From positions 1 to 64,000 of the forward strand of contig CAJXPD010000012.1 in assembly GCA_913057785.1 (NCBI GenBank): DNA of 64,000 bases, written 5' to 3'. Below the pieces are notes generated by a model, which was not told where the DNA came from, ran no database searches, and saw only the letters and a list, made by a program, of their open reading frames with translations. Of the stretch, positions 8,298-16,871 are shown piece by piece (the first letter of the stretch is position 1; every line of letters starts with the position of its first letter). The translations under genes and the position numbers were made by a program. This DNA is from an uncultured Lewinella sp. (GTDB lineage Bacteria; Bacteroidota; Bacteroidia; Chitinophagales; Saprospiraceae).

Positions 8298-9158
8298 ATG
8301 ATATTGATTGCTGACAGTGGATCTACCAAAACAGATTGGAAGCTTGTCAAACCAAACCAAACTAAGAGCGTCACAACCATAGGCTTCAACCCCGTTTATC
8401 ACTCGGTTTCCCGGATTTCTGGTGAAATGTCGAAGGCCTTCGTGGATGAAGTAGAAAACAGTAAGGTAAAGTCCGTATACTTCTATGGTTCTGGCTGTCA
8501 AGAGACATCTCGTCAGTTAATAGTGAGCACTGCCTTAGCCAAGGTTTTTCCCAATGCAAACATACAGGTACAGCACGATTTGATGGCAGCCGCTCGGGCT
8601 ACTTGCGGACATCAAGCGGGCATCGTTTGTATTCTGGGTACAGGCTCTAATTCTTGTCAATTTAATGGGCAAGAAATTTCCGATCAGGTCACCAATCTAG
8701 GCTACATGCTGGGGGATGAAGGAAGTGGGATCTATCTCGGCCGATTGTTATTGAGTGCCTTCTTTTACCGAGAACTACCTCCTATCCTAACTGAGGCCCT
8801 AAGTGAATGGATTCCCGGCGGAAGAGCTGAAGTCCTTGACAAAGTGTATGGTAGTGAAGCCCCACAGGCCTACATTGCCTCCTTTACCAAATTTCTTTTT
8901 GAGCATAAAGATCACCACCACATAAGACAGATCTTGGAACAAGGTCTCTCAGATTTTGTACGCCGACACATCATGAAGTATGAAGGTCACCAACAGCTAC
9001 CCATCCATTTTATTGGGTCAGTTGCTTTCTACTTTCAGGATGTTCTAAATGCAATCTTAACCAGCCAAGGGATGCAGGCTGGACATTTTCTCAGGCATCC
9101 CATCAACCATTTGGTTGAATTTCATTTGGAAAACGAACAAAAATTGGCAGATAAATGA
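8298..9158 (+). CDS. BadF/BadG/BcrA/BcrD-type ATPase, probable N-acetylglucosamine kinase
   Basis: 286 residues of the ASKHA sugar-kinase fold. ILIADSGSTKTDWKLV is the phosphate-1 loop; IVCILGTGSNSC is the phosphate-2/sugar region; MLGDEGSGIYLGRLLL is the conserved acidic glycine loop of GlcNAc kinases. The expected reaction is ATP-dependent 6-phosphorylation of N-acetylglucosamine or a related amino sugar in the cytoplasm, for example during cell-wall recycling; the substrate is inferred from the family. The stop overlaps the pfkA start (ATGA, 9155-9158), implying translational coupling and feeding of the sugar phosphate towards glycolysis. Confidence 0.85.
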   Translation: MILIADSGSTKTDWKLVKPNQTKSVTTIGFNPVYHSVSRISGEMSKAFVDEVENSKVKSVYFYGSGCQETSRQLIVSTALAKVFPNANIQVQHDLMAAARATCGHQAGIVCILGTGSNSCQFNGQEISDQVTNLGYMLGDEGSGIYLGRLLLSAFFYRELPPILTEALSEWIPGGRAEVLDKVYGSEAPQAYIASFTKFLFEHKDHHHIRQILEQGLSDFVRRHIMKYEGHQQLPIHFIGSVAFYFQDVLNAILTSQGMQAGHFLRHPINHLVEFHLENEQKLADK

Positions 9159-10138
9159 GCAATGAAATTAAAAGGATAGCAGTCTTTACCTCGGGTGGTG
9201 ATGCTCCGGGTATGAATGCAGCTGTAAGAGCTGTGGTAAGGACCGCTGCATTCAACGATTTGCACGTTTACGGGATAGCACGTGGCTACGAAGGCATGAT
9301 TGACGGGGACTTGAAACGTTTAGAGGTCCGAGATGTAGGAAATATCATGCACAGAGGTGGTACGGTTTTGAAAACTGCGCGAAGCAAGCGCTTCATGACT
9401 CCAGAAGGGCGTAAGCAGGCTTATGAATCTCTTCTTGCTTTTGATATAGACGCCTGCGTGGCCATCGGCGGAAATGGTACCTTCACCGGAGCAGAAGTTT
9501 TTACAACAGAATATGATATTCCGATTATTGGAGTGCCGGGTACGATCGATAATGACCTTTATGGAACGGATGCAACGATTGGCTTCGACACCGCGATTAA
9601 TACCGCTATTCAGGCAGTTGATAAAATTCGCGATACAGCAGACTCCCATAACAGACTATTCTTCGTGGAAGTAATGGGACGTAATTCCGGCTTCATTGCA
9701 CTAAATACGGGAATTGGCAGTGGTGCTGGATGTATCTTGATACCGGAGGTGGATTCCAACATTGATGACCTGGTTGATTTGCTGAGAAAGGGAGCACGCA
9801 GAAAAAAACTATTCAGCGTAGTAATCGTGGCCGAGGGGAATAAGTATGGTGGCGCAGCAGAAATTGCTCAGCAGGTGCAAGAATCTTTTGATCATTACGA
9901 TACCAAGGTTGCTATTATTGGTCACTTGCAGCGAGGAGGTTCCCCCTCTGCTTTAGACCGAGTGTTAGCTAGCCGATTGGGCTTTGGTGCCGTTGAGGCT
10001 ATTCTTGCTGGCAAGTCCAAATGTATGGTGGGAATCATCAATAACAAGATTAAGTACACGCCATTCCAAGATGCGATCACAAAAAATAAACACCCTAATA
10101 AGGATTTGGTAAGAATGGCTGAAATTTTAGCCATTTAA
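9155..10138 (+). CDS. pfkA: 6-phosphofructokinase (ATP-dependent type), with Asn in the GGDG motif
   Basis: 327 residues, normal for bacterial PfkA. It phosphorylates fructose 6-phosphate to the 1,6-bisphosphate. FTSGGDAPGMNAAVRA is the ATP-site glycine loop; GVPGTIDNDLYGTDATIG contains the catalytic Asp; EVMGRNSGFIAL and GHLQRGGSPSALDRVL bind substrate. Most ATP-PFKs carry GGDG where this protein reads GGNG (Asn at residue 107, codon AAT at 9473). The Gly after that position, typical of ATP rather than pyrophosphate enzymes, is kept. Second gene of the operon with the amino-sugar kinase, four-base overlap; terminator 42 bases downstream. Confidence 0.95.
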   Translation: MSNEIKRIAVFTSGGDAPGMNAAVRAVVRTAAFNDLHVYGIARGYEGMIDGDLKRLEVRDVGNIMHRGGTVLKTARSKRFMTPEGRKQAYESLLAFDIDACVAIGGNGTFTGAEVFTTEYDIPIIGVPGTIDNDLYGTDATIGFDTAINTAIQAVDKIRDTADSHNRLFFVEVMGRNSGFIALNTGIGSGAGCILIPEVDSNIDDLVDLLRKGARRKKLFSVVIVAEGNKYGGAAEIAQQVQESFDHYDTKVAIIGHLQRGGSPSALDRVLASRLGFGAVEAILAGKSKCMVGIINNKIKYTPFQDAITKNKHPNKDLVRMAEILAI

Positions 10139-10180
10139 TCCAATATTTCGATTCTACTTCAGATAATTGTAAGGAAGACA

Positions 10181-10218
10181 AAAGGCTTGATAGGAATTTG
10201 AACCTATCAAGCCTTTTC
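10181..10218. terminator. Bidirectional terminator between pfkA and the prfB operon
   Basis: Perfect 14-bp stem AAAGGCTTGATAGG (10181-10194) with 10203-10216, 8-base loop. It lies between the converging genes and has A-rich and T-rich flanks. Confidence 0.8.
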
Positions 10219-10253
10219 ATTTACCCCCACTCTCGGAAATAGTAATAGGATGG

Positions 10254-11150
10254 TTACTCAGGACTTTTCTCAACGGCGGTATCGTTATCCGTATTCGACG
10301 CAGTCCAAAGCATCAACAACACTACTAGTGGAATCAGGAAGTGCGGAAAACGATAAACCGTCTGAAACCACCATTGATGCATTCCAGACGCAAAGAAGTC
10401 CCAATGTACAAAAGCCCATACCCTTGCAATCGAAGTGAAGAACCCCCAGAATATGGCATATCCAAGGCCAATCATTTGCCATCTCTTCCAAGGTAGGAAT
10501 AGCATAATACTCAGCACGAAATCAAGGATCCCTGCAACATTCAGAAACTGGATCGCCCCTCTTTCCTGCACAGGCAGGATATTCATCACCATTTCCTGGA
10601 AATGCACGGGCCTAGGATAATAGCCAACCGCGTATAAGCCATGACAGGTAAAGGTTAGAACAATTGCCCATTTAAGTAGTAGGACAAATCTAGTTCCGAT
10701 AGAATTCTTATCAGCCAAGTACAACACCAAGAAGGGAGCTAACATTTGTAAGCTATACTCGAAGAACTGCCCAAGTGCGAAGAAGCGCTCCTTAAAATAG
10801 AGCAGAGATAGGAAAATCAGGTTGATGAAGCCGAGCCAGATAATGATCCGGCTCCATCGGCCTAATTTACGTATGAAGATCACGGCTAATCCCGCAAAAG
10901 CGTAGATCCATCCGGAAATTCGAATACTAGTTTGAATGCCTTGATCCACAGGTGTACTGGTCACATAATCTTCCCAGGACATTCCAAAGACAAATTCTAC
11001 CAGGCCGCTCATCCAAACTTCATCCCAAAGTAACGTTCGGTAAGGTGCATCCCAAAAAAGGTGCTGCCAGGCACGCCCCCAAAAGACACAGACTGCAGCA
11101 AACTGTACAATCTTCCAGATGCGGGCATTTATCGGATAGGTTTTGGCCAT
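10254..11150 (-). CDS. Polytopic membrane protein of unknown function
   Basis: 298 residues with seven or eight predicted membrane helices (for example IYAFAGLAVIFI, IIIWLGFINLIFLSLLYF, MLAPFLVLYLA, FVLLLKWAIVLTFTCHGLYA, FLIPLVVLLMLW). It is rich in Trp and aromatic residues and shows no catalytic motif I recognise. Weak resemblance to DoxX/HTTM-like quinone-associated membrane proteins is only in overall style. It is the last gene of the nrnA-FKBP-prfB operon, starting six bases after the prfB stop, so it is co-transcribed, but the context does not reveal its job. Confidence 0.7.
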   Translation of the reverse strand: MAKTYPINARIWKIVQFAAVCVFWGRAWQHLFWDAPYRTLLWDEVWMSGLVEFVFGMSWEDYVTSTPVDQGIQTSIRISGWIYAFAGLAVIFIRKLGRWSRIIIWLGFINLIFLSLLYFKERFFALGQFFEYSLQMLAPFLVLYLADKNSIGTRFVLLLKWAIVLTFTCHGLYAVGYYPRPVHFQEMVMNILPVQERGAIQFLNVAGILDFVLSIMLFLPWKRWQMIGLGYAIFWGFFTSIARVWAFVHWDFFASGMHQWWFQTVYRFPHFLIPLVVLLMLWTASNTDNDTAVEKSPE

Positions 11151-11156
11151 CCAGGA

Positions 11157-12234
11157 TTAATTGTGGTGCATCAAAAAAGCTTTGAGAAATTCATCTATTT
11201 CTCCAGATAATACGGCATCGGTCTGACTGGTCTGATGCTGAGTACGATGGTCTTTTACGCGACGATCATCCAGTACATAACTCCGGATTTGCGACCCCCA
11301 TTCATTCTTCATTTTCCCTGCTTCCACCTTTTCGCGCTCTGCTCGCTGTCGCTCCAACTCTCGTTCATATAAGCGAGACTTTAGCATCTGAATAGCCTTA
11401 TCTCTGTTCATATGTTGAGAACGCTCCTCTTGACACTCTACTACAATGCCACTAGGAAGGTGGCGAACCCGTACCGCCGATTCCGTCTTATTAACGTGCT
11501 GTCCCCCCGCACCACTCGATCGAAAAGTATCCCAATCCAGATCCGCCGGGTTGATTTCGATTTCAATCCGTTCATCCACCATTGGGTGAACAAAAACGGA
11601 GGCAAAAGAAGTCATTCGTTTTCCCTGAGCATTAAATGGGCTGATGCGAACTAGCCGATGCACCCCATTCTCGCCCTTCAGTAAACCATATACAAAATCT
11701 CCCTTTATTTCAATCTCCACTGATTTTATACCGGCCACGTCTCCTTCTTGATAATTCAACTGGCTCAATTTAAAACCTTTCTTCTCTCCCCACATTTTGT
11801 ACATCCTAAGCAACATATCCGCCCAATCACAGGCTTCAGTTCCTCCAGCCCCCGCATTGATTTCAAGAACAGCTCCCAACTCATCCTCTGGTCGATTCAA
11901 AGTAGAACGGAACTCCAAGTCTTCAATGGCGGCAATAGCTTCTTTGTACTTGACATCCACCTCTTGCTCTGAGGCTTCCCCCTCTTTCTGGAATTCTAGC
12001 AATACCTCAGCATCCTCGATGATCGTTGCCACTGCTTCGTACTGCTTAACCCAGTTCTTGTGACTTTTGATCGTTTTCAGTACGCTTTCGGCTTTCTTAG
12101 AATCATTCCAAAAGTTGGGATCTAAAGAAATCTGTTCCTTCTCCTCTATTTCAATTAGTCGATTATCGACGTCAAAGATACCTCCTCAGGACCAAAAGGC
12201 GATCTTTCAGTTCTTTCAACTGATCTGTAGTCAT
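11157..12234 (-). CDS. prfB: Peptide chain release factor 2, expressed by programmed +1 frameshift
   Basis: The gene is in two frames. Twenty codons from ATG 12234 (MTTDQLKELKDRLLVLRRYL) end at an in-frame TGA (12174-12172). Skipping base 12174 continues with DVDNRLIEIEEKEQ and the full RF2 body to the stop at 11157, about 358 residues in all. SPF (VRISPFNAQG) is the stop-codon recognition tripeptide of RF2, and GGQ (SSGAGGQHVNK) the hydrolysis motif. RF2 releases peptides at UGA and UAA. The frameshift context AGGAGG-TAT-CTT-TGA-C is nearly identical to the E. coli one, so low RF2 should favour frameshifting and autoregulate the protein. Third gene of the operon. Confidence 0.97.
12171..12186 (-). 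promoter_or_regulatory. prfB +1 frameshift site with internal Shine-Dalgarno element
   Basis: Minus strand 12186-12171: AGGAGG TAT CTT TGA C. The CTT is the slippery codon, TGA the poor-context stop read by RF2 itself, and AGGAGG three bases upstream of CTT is a perfect six-base anti-Shine-Dalgarno complement acting as stimulator. Confidence 0.95.
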
Positions 12235-12249
12235 ATGACTTTCCTTTTC

Positions 12250-13146
12250 TTATTTTAAAAGTTCTACGTAAAAGATCAATTCCGCATCGGCAGGAATTAC
12301 AGGTGGAGAACCGGTAGCTCCATACCCCATGTCCGAAGGCACAAACAAGAACGCCTTAGAACCCTTTGTCAACTGGGAAATTCCTTCATCCCATCCTTTG
12401 ATTACTCGACCAGCTCCCAACGGGAAGTCGATTGGAGTACCTCTCGAAAAGGCATCATCAAAACGGGTACCGTCAGTCAAGGTTCCATAATACAAAACCT
12501 TCACTGGCTCTAGCAGTTCTGGCTTTTCACCATCACCCTCTTCTACTCTCCAGATCTTAAGGCCAGACTCCAAGGTCTCAATTCCTTCGATACTGCCACT
12601 AGCATAATTGGCAACCGTAGACTGCACCAAGGATTCCACCTCCGGTAAACGTTCTCTGACCACCGCAGCCTCTTTCTCAGCCGCTTCGCGCTCTTCTTGC
12701 AATTTCACCTCATACTCGGCATTCGACATGATGGAATGAACTGCAATACTATAATATAGCATGCTTTCATTTTCAAACCCAGGAGGCTTCTGTGGTAGCG
12801 TATCCAGGCTTACCATGATCGTAAGACTATCTCCTACCCCCATAGTTTCTAAGAATCCAGGAACTGGAGAATTGGGGTTAGTAGGAGAACCCTCTGGTGG
12901 AATCTGGTAGGCAGGTTCGTTGCCCGTTTCTCTACTGGAGTTAAGCACCTCTGATGCCGTTCCGGTATAGACATGAAATAAAACATAATCAGACGGTTTC
13001 CCCGCAGGATTTCCCGTCTTGGTATGATAAATGTACTGCGTGCCATCATCTAGCACCTGTACTTCCCCGGAAGAAGTTGCCCCACCGGATTCGCAAGCCG
13101 TCAACCCGAGCATGGACAAGGCAAGCAGCATAAATAAAATTCGCAT
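12250..13146 (-). CDS. FKBP-type peptidyl-prolyl isomerase lipoprotein
   Basis: 298 residues from ATG 13146; the TTG two codons upstream is less likely. A lipoprotein signal ends in LGLTAC, so the mature protein is lipid-anchored at Cys. The C-terminal 100 residues are a canonical FKBP domain: VLYYGTLTDGTRFDDAF, PIDFPLGAGRVIKGWDEGI, FVPSDMGYGATG and DAELIFYVELL. The N-terminal third (VPGFLETMGVGDSLTIMVS) looks like a second, degenerate FKBP fold, joined by a charged helix. Expected role: prolyl isomerase or chaperone for envelope proteins. It lies between nrnA (49 bases) and prfB (15 bases) in the operon. Confidence 0.9.
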   Translation of the reverse strand: MRILFMLLALSMLGLTACESGGATSSGEVQVLDDGTQYIYHTKTGNPAGKPSDYVLFHVYTGTASEVLNSSRETGNEPAYQIPPEGSPTNPNSPVPGFLETMGVGDSLTIMVSLDTLPQKPPGFENESMLYYSIAVHSIMSNAEYEVKLQEEREAAEKEAAVVRERLPEVESLVQSTVANYASGSIEGIETLESGLKIWRVEEGDGEKPELLEPVKVLYYGTLTDGTRFDDAFSRGTPIDFPLGAGRVIKGWDEGISQLTKGSKAFLFVPSDMGYGATGSPPVIPADAELIFYVELLK

Positions 13147-13195
13147 AATCAAGAGTTAATTTAAACTTTATCGAAATGGCAGGATACTTTACAGA

Positions 13196-14200
13196 CTACC
13201 TCGCCAATTGATCTTTGTAATTAGGTAGAAGTTCTTTAAACTTTCGAACGGTGGCCTTGAGCCCTTGGAAAGAGGCCCCACCGGCGGCATTCTTATGTCC
13301 GCCGCCTTTGAAGTGTTTCTGTGCAATCTGCTGTACAGAGAAATCCCCCTTAGAACGCAAGGAGATCTTTACTATTGTTGGTTGCTCCGTAATAAACGCA
13401 GCCATTTGCACATTCTTAATCTTTAGCAGTTGGTTCACTATGCCTTCCGTGTCACCTCGTTGGATATCGAAATTCGCATAATCCTCTTTGGTTAGTGTGA
13501 TGATCCCGGTTTTATATTCCTCTAGGATCTCCATCCGATTATCCAAACAGTGACCAAGCAAACGAAGTTGCTTCTCTGTCATACTGTTGAAAATCTGATC
13601 TTGTAACTTATAGTCATCTACACCCAATGCCAATAATTCAGAAACAATTCTGAATAACTTTGGCGATGTACTGTACTTAAAGGATCCTGTATCTGTTAAG
13701 ATTCCAGTGAAGACACATTCTCCCACCACTTTGTCAATCAGATCCTTATCCCCCAGGGCCTCAACAAAATCAAAAACCATTTCGCTGGTAGAGGAAGCGG
13801 TGGTATCTGAAAGCGTGTAGTGAGCGAAATCATCTGGATATAAATGGTGATCAATCATGATCTTGGTGCAATCCCGTTTCCTAACTAGATCGCCCACCTT
13901 ATCAATCCGATCCAAGGAGTTAAAATCGAGGCAAAAAATGATATCCGCAGCCTTGACAGCTGTCTCTGTTGCCCCTGGATCGTTGTCATAAATAATGATA
14001 TCTTCAGCCCCTTTTAGCCAAGCTAAAAAATCAGGGTATTCCGAAGGAGCAACGATTTGGGTAGTGTGCCCTAGTTTATTTAAATAGTGCAGCAAACCTA
14101 GGGAAGATCCAATAGCATCTCCATCGGGATTACGATGCGTCGTGATTAGAATCTGCTTAGGTTCAGCCAGCAGCGACTTTATCTCTGAAATATTGTGCAT
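13196..14200 (-). CDS. nrnA: DHH-family phosphoesterase, NrnA-like (nanoRNase / pAp phosphatase)
   Basis: 334 residues. The N-terminal DHH domain has THRNPDGDAIGSSL (first metal motif), FCLDFNSLDRID (Asp motif) and MIDHHLYPDDF (DHH signature). The C-terminal DHHA1 domain ends with KHFKGGGHKNAAGG, the RNA/nucleotide-binding glycine motif. Members degrade 2-5 nucleotide RNA fragments and dephosphorylate 3'-phosphoadenosine 5'-phosphate in the cytoplasm, using Mn ions. Orthology to NrnA rather than to RecJ or cyclic-di-AMP enzymes is inferred from length and the lack of extra domains. First gene of the four-gene operon, divergent from ndk. Confidence 0.88.
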   Translation of the reverse strand: MHNISEIKSLLAEPKQILITTHRNPDGDAIGSSLGLLHYLNKLGHTTQIVAPSEYPDFLAWLKGAEDIIIYDNDPGATETAVKAADIIFCLDFNSLDRIDKVGDLVRKRDCTKIMIDHHLYPDDFAHYTLSDTTASSTSEMVFDFVEALGDKDLIDKVVGECVFTGILTDTGSFKYSTSPKLFRIVSELLALGVDDYKLQDQIFNSMTEKQLRLLGHCLDNRMEILEEYKTGIITLTKEDYANFDIQRGDTEGIVNQLLKIKNVQMAAFITEQPTIVKISLRSKGDFSVQQIAQKHFKGGGHKNAAGGASFQGLKATVRKFKELLPNYKDQLAR

Positions 14201-14268
14201 ACCATCTTTTCAATCAGGGTGCGAAGTTGCAAAAATTATAAAATTAACCAAAATATTATCCGTTCTGA

Positions 14269-14300
14269 TTGGCCACATTGTTTCACTTTCTTTACTTTTG
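14269..14300 (+). promoter_or_regulatory. Bacteroidota-type promoter of ndk
   Basis: TTG at 14269-14271, 21-base spacer, TACTTTTG at 14293-14300 (exact TAnnTTTG). The ndk ATG is 50 bases downstream. Confidence 0.7.
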
Positions 14301-14350
14301 CACCGCTTTAGAAAAAAGCATAAAATAAAAAATCTAAATACAAGCTAAAA

Positions 14351-14770
14351 ATGGCTGGAAACAAAACATTTACAATGATTAAGCCCGACGCTGTAAAAGC
14401 TGGGCACACCGGAGCTATCTTGGCGAAGATTAATGAGGCTGGATTCAGAATTGTAGCGATGAAGAAAACCAAGCTTTCTGCAGAGAAAGCAGGTGAATTC
14501 TATGCTGTGCACAAGGAACGTCCTTTCTACGGTGAATTGGTAGAATTTATGTCTTCTGGCCCCATCGTGGCAGCGATCTTGGAAAAGGATAATGCAGTAG
14601 AAGATTTCCGTACACTAATTGGTGCAACCAATCCTGCGGAAGCAGCTCCTGGTACCATTCGTGCTTTGTATGCTAAAAGTATTGGTGAAAATGCAGTGCA
14701 TGGTGCAGATTCTGATGAAAATGCAGGTATCGAAGGCAACTTCCACTTTGCAGCAACTGAAATGTTTTAA
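14351..14770 (+). CDS. ndk: Nucleoside diphosphate kinase
   Basis: 139 residues. It transfers the gamma phosphate of ATP to other nucleoside diphosphates through a phosphohistidine. [18 protein letters not shown] is the N-terminal signature, [13 protein letters not shown] the substrate loop, and [12 protein letters not shown] contains the catalytic His117. Monocistronic, with a good promoter and a hairpin behind it. Start ATG 14351 fits the family exactly. Confidence 0.97.
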   Translation: MAGNKTFTMIKPDAVKAGHTGAILAKINEAGFRIVAMKKTKLSAEKAGEFYAVHKERPFYGELVEFMSSGPIVAAILEKDNAVEDFRTLIGATNPAEAAPGTIRALYAKSIGENAVHGADSDENAGIEGNFHFAATEMF

Positions 14771-14779
14771 TCATAAAGA

Positions 14780-14829
14780 AGCGCCGCATGCATTAGCTCT
14801 ATCGCAGTTATAGCGATGCATGTGGCGCT
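14780..14829 (+). terminator. Probable terminator hairpin after ndk
   Basis: 14-bp stem with one wobble pair (14780-14793, AGCGCCGCATGCAT, with 14816-14829) and an inner CTAT/ATAG pairing. The T-run behind it is short (CCCCATTT), so termination strength is uncertain. Confidence 0.55.
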
Positions 14830-14881
14830 CCCCATTTCCATACCTTCTCCACTTCGGGTACCTTTGCAATCTTCCAGATTC

Positions 14882-16174
14882 CTAAAACTGTAGCGCAAAG
14901 GTACTGATCAATCCCACCATATTTGGATTTGTAAACCGGTTGTCACTTAAACTCCTTCGGTAGTTTAAAGAAAGATCCCAGACTCCCCTTCTTCCTATTG
15001 GCCACTGATAGCTCGCCCTCGTAGCCAGATAATGCATCGGCCCATCTGTCCTATCTATGGTTTTCTCCACCTGAATTTCGGTTCCTGTATCTGAATCAAT
15101 AAACTCATAAAAGATCTCATATGGCTTAAAACCTAGGGCATTATAACCTAAAGCCACAACGGGCCTTGGTGATCTTCTACGCTTGTTAGAAAAGGCATAC
15201 TCTAAACCTACTGCCAGATGAGTTCTTTCTTGCCAAACCTGGACATTCTGAAATTCAAAGTTCGCGGCTGGAGGATCGACGCTTGCGATATCCACCCTAT
15301 CTCCTGTTTCTTCTAGTCGATATTTAATATCAATCAATCCAAATTCACTCCAGATTGCCAATTGATTTGGCAACTGTAATTTCAGTTGAAAACTTCGATG
15401 GAATGCGTGAGGATCTATCATCCCCATGCTAGTTGGTAGCAAAACCCCTAATTGTGCCCCAACAGAGGCTCCCTGAGGACGTAGCTGCTCCCAAATGGGC
15501 GGAGGAGTATAGGTAAATCCCGATATAGGTAAGCCCTGCATACGCTCTCCTTCTAGTGAGGGAAGCTGATTGACAATCGGATCAAGCTTGACGGGCAAAG
15601 CGTCAACACCTAGATTCGCTAATTGTGGTTGTTCTTTAGCATTCGTTTTTGGTCCTAATGCTTCTCTGAGCAAATCTAGATTGTCGTTGGCAAACCCAGT
15701 CTGGAGTCCTGACGAAGTCAGCAACGAAACTGCCTCCTCCTGATCTAAGCGTTCCAGGCTCCAGCGCTGCTTTAGGCCTTGTAAATTAACAGCCATTTCA
15801 GGATTCCAAGGTTGGAGTCCTCGAGTTGGGCTTGCAGCGACAAGCTGTCTAATGATCCGGGTTTGAACAACTGTGTCTGTTTGATATATAACTTGAGTTC
15901 TCAGGATTGTATCGACCTGGGCATAGGTCTCGACAGCATCAAGAGTATTAGTTGAACCATCAGGGCGTTGCCAGATCAGCCAGGCGTTTAAAAGAATAGA
16001 CAGTGGAAGTAAAGCGAGTAAAACATAGGACCACCAAGGCCATACCACTACCCTAGCCTGTGAGCGCTCGTACTCGCTAAGCGTCCCTTCCATTGCCCTC
16101 CAAGCATCTTCCTTGAAAGAAGGCTCCGGTCGATTTTCTAAATTATCCCTTATACTATCGTAAAAATCTTCCAT
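14882..16174 (-). CDS. Sigma-factor-linked membrane protein with beta-barrel-like C-terminus
   Basis: About 430 residues from ATG 16174 (a GTG at 16183 is possible). The first 45 residues are charged and cytoplasmic in character (FYDSIRDNLENRPEPSFKED), like the short helical N-terminus of Bacteroidota anti-sigma proteins. One membrane helix follows (WPWWSYVLLALLPLSILLNAW), then about 170 residues of linker, then a C-terminal region of alternating amphipathic strands ending in Phe (GLISTFALQF), as in outer-membrane barrels. It starts 54 bases after the ECF sigma gene and is presumably co-transcribed. A role as anti-sigma or envelope sensor is inferred from position only; no enzymatic motif seen. 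Confidence 0.6.
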   Translation of the reverse strand: MEDFYDSIRDNLENRPEPSFKEDAWRAMEGTLSEYERSQARVVVWPWWSYVLLALLPLSILLNAWLIWQRPDGSTNTLDAVETYAQVDTILRTQVIYQTDTVVQTRIIRQLVAASPTRGLQPWNPEMAVNLQGLKQRWSLERLDQEEAVSLLTSSGLQTGFANDNLDLLREALGPKTNAKEQPQLANLGVDALPVKLDPIVNQLPSLEGERMQGLPISGFTYTPPPIWEQLRPQGASVGAQLGVLLPTSMGMIDPHAFHRSFQLKLQLPNQLAIWSEFGLIDIKYRLEETGDRVDIASVDPPAANFEFQNVQVWQERTHLAVGLEYAFSNKRRRSPRPVVALGYNALGFKPYEIFYEFIDSDTGTEIQVEKTIDRTDGPMHYLATRASYQWPIGRRGVWDLSLNYRRSLSDNRFTNPNMVGLISTFALQF

Positions 16175-16228
16175 ACCGTACACTTACTTTTAAACGGATT
16201 GCCTTTGCTTGCAGTCCGATAAGGTGCT

Positions 16229-16792
16229 TCATCTACCTATTTTTAGATTTCTCTTATTGATCAACAATTTTCTTAGTTTTTCCTTAGCCCTCGATAGATT
16301 TGATTTCGAAGCCCCCACGCTGATGCTGAGCTTCTCTGCTATTTCATGATGTTTATATCCTTCCATAACATATAAATTGAAAACCATACGATAAGCGGGG
16401 GGAAGTTGTTGTACATAGAGCATCACATCCTCCCCTGCATGGATATCAGGTATTTCCTGGCGTTCTTCAACCAGTTTACCTATATCTTCTGTAGCAATAC
16501 TTAACTGATGACGTTTGTGCTTTCGATGATAATCGATGGCTGAGTTAATCAATACCTTGCGCAGCCATCCCTTAAAAGGATAATCGGAATCGTACTGGTG
16601 AAGGCGGGTAAAAACTCGAAGGAAACCGTCATTGAGCATCTCTTGAGCTTCGGTTTCATTCTTGGCATATCGCAGACAAATATTCATACCATAGCCATAG
16701 AAGAGCTCATATAACTTGCGCTGGCTACCTCTACGACCTTCGCGGCATCCCTGTAGCAATAATTCAAGCTTTAGGTTGTCTTTGTCTGCCAT
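16229..16792 (-). CDS. ECF-type RNA polymerase sigma factor
   Basis: 187 residues. Region 2 (about 20-90) includes LYELFYGYGMNICLRYAKNE, AQEMLNDGFLRVFTRL and YPFKGWLRKVLINSAIDYHR, which melt and recognise the -10 element. Region 4 (about 120-175) includes LPPAYRMVFNLYVMEGYKH and the helix-turn-helix HEIAEKLSISVGASKSNL. It lacks regions 1 and 3, as in the extracytoplasmic-function class. It is followed by a membrane protein that may control it, and preceded by mutS2 (79 bases). Target promoters cannot be inferred. Confidence 0.93.
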   Translation of the reverse strand: MADKDNLKLELLLQGCREGRRGSQRKLYELFYGYGMNICLRYAKNETEAQEMLNDGFLRVFTRLHQYDSDYPFKGWLRKVLINSAIDYHRKHKRHQLSIATEDIGKLVEERQEIPDIHAGEDVMLYVQQLPPAYRMVFNLYVMEGYKHHEIAEKLSISVGASKSNLSRAKEKLRKLLINKRNLKIGR

Positions 16793-16871
16793 ATAATGGC
16801 CAGTACGGAGATGTTATAGAAAAGGGTTGCGTACAACTGCAATAAATCAGATATACGGCTATGCAGGGAAT

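Noticed and set aside
12171-12174. Frameshift in prfB as a pseudogene or sequencing error
   Set aside because: The context AGGAGG-TAT-CTT-TGA-C is the known programmed frameshift signal and both frames are conserved RF2 sequence.
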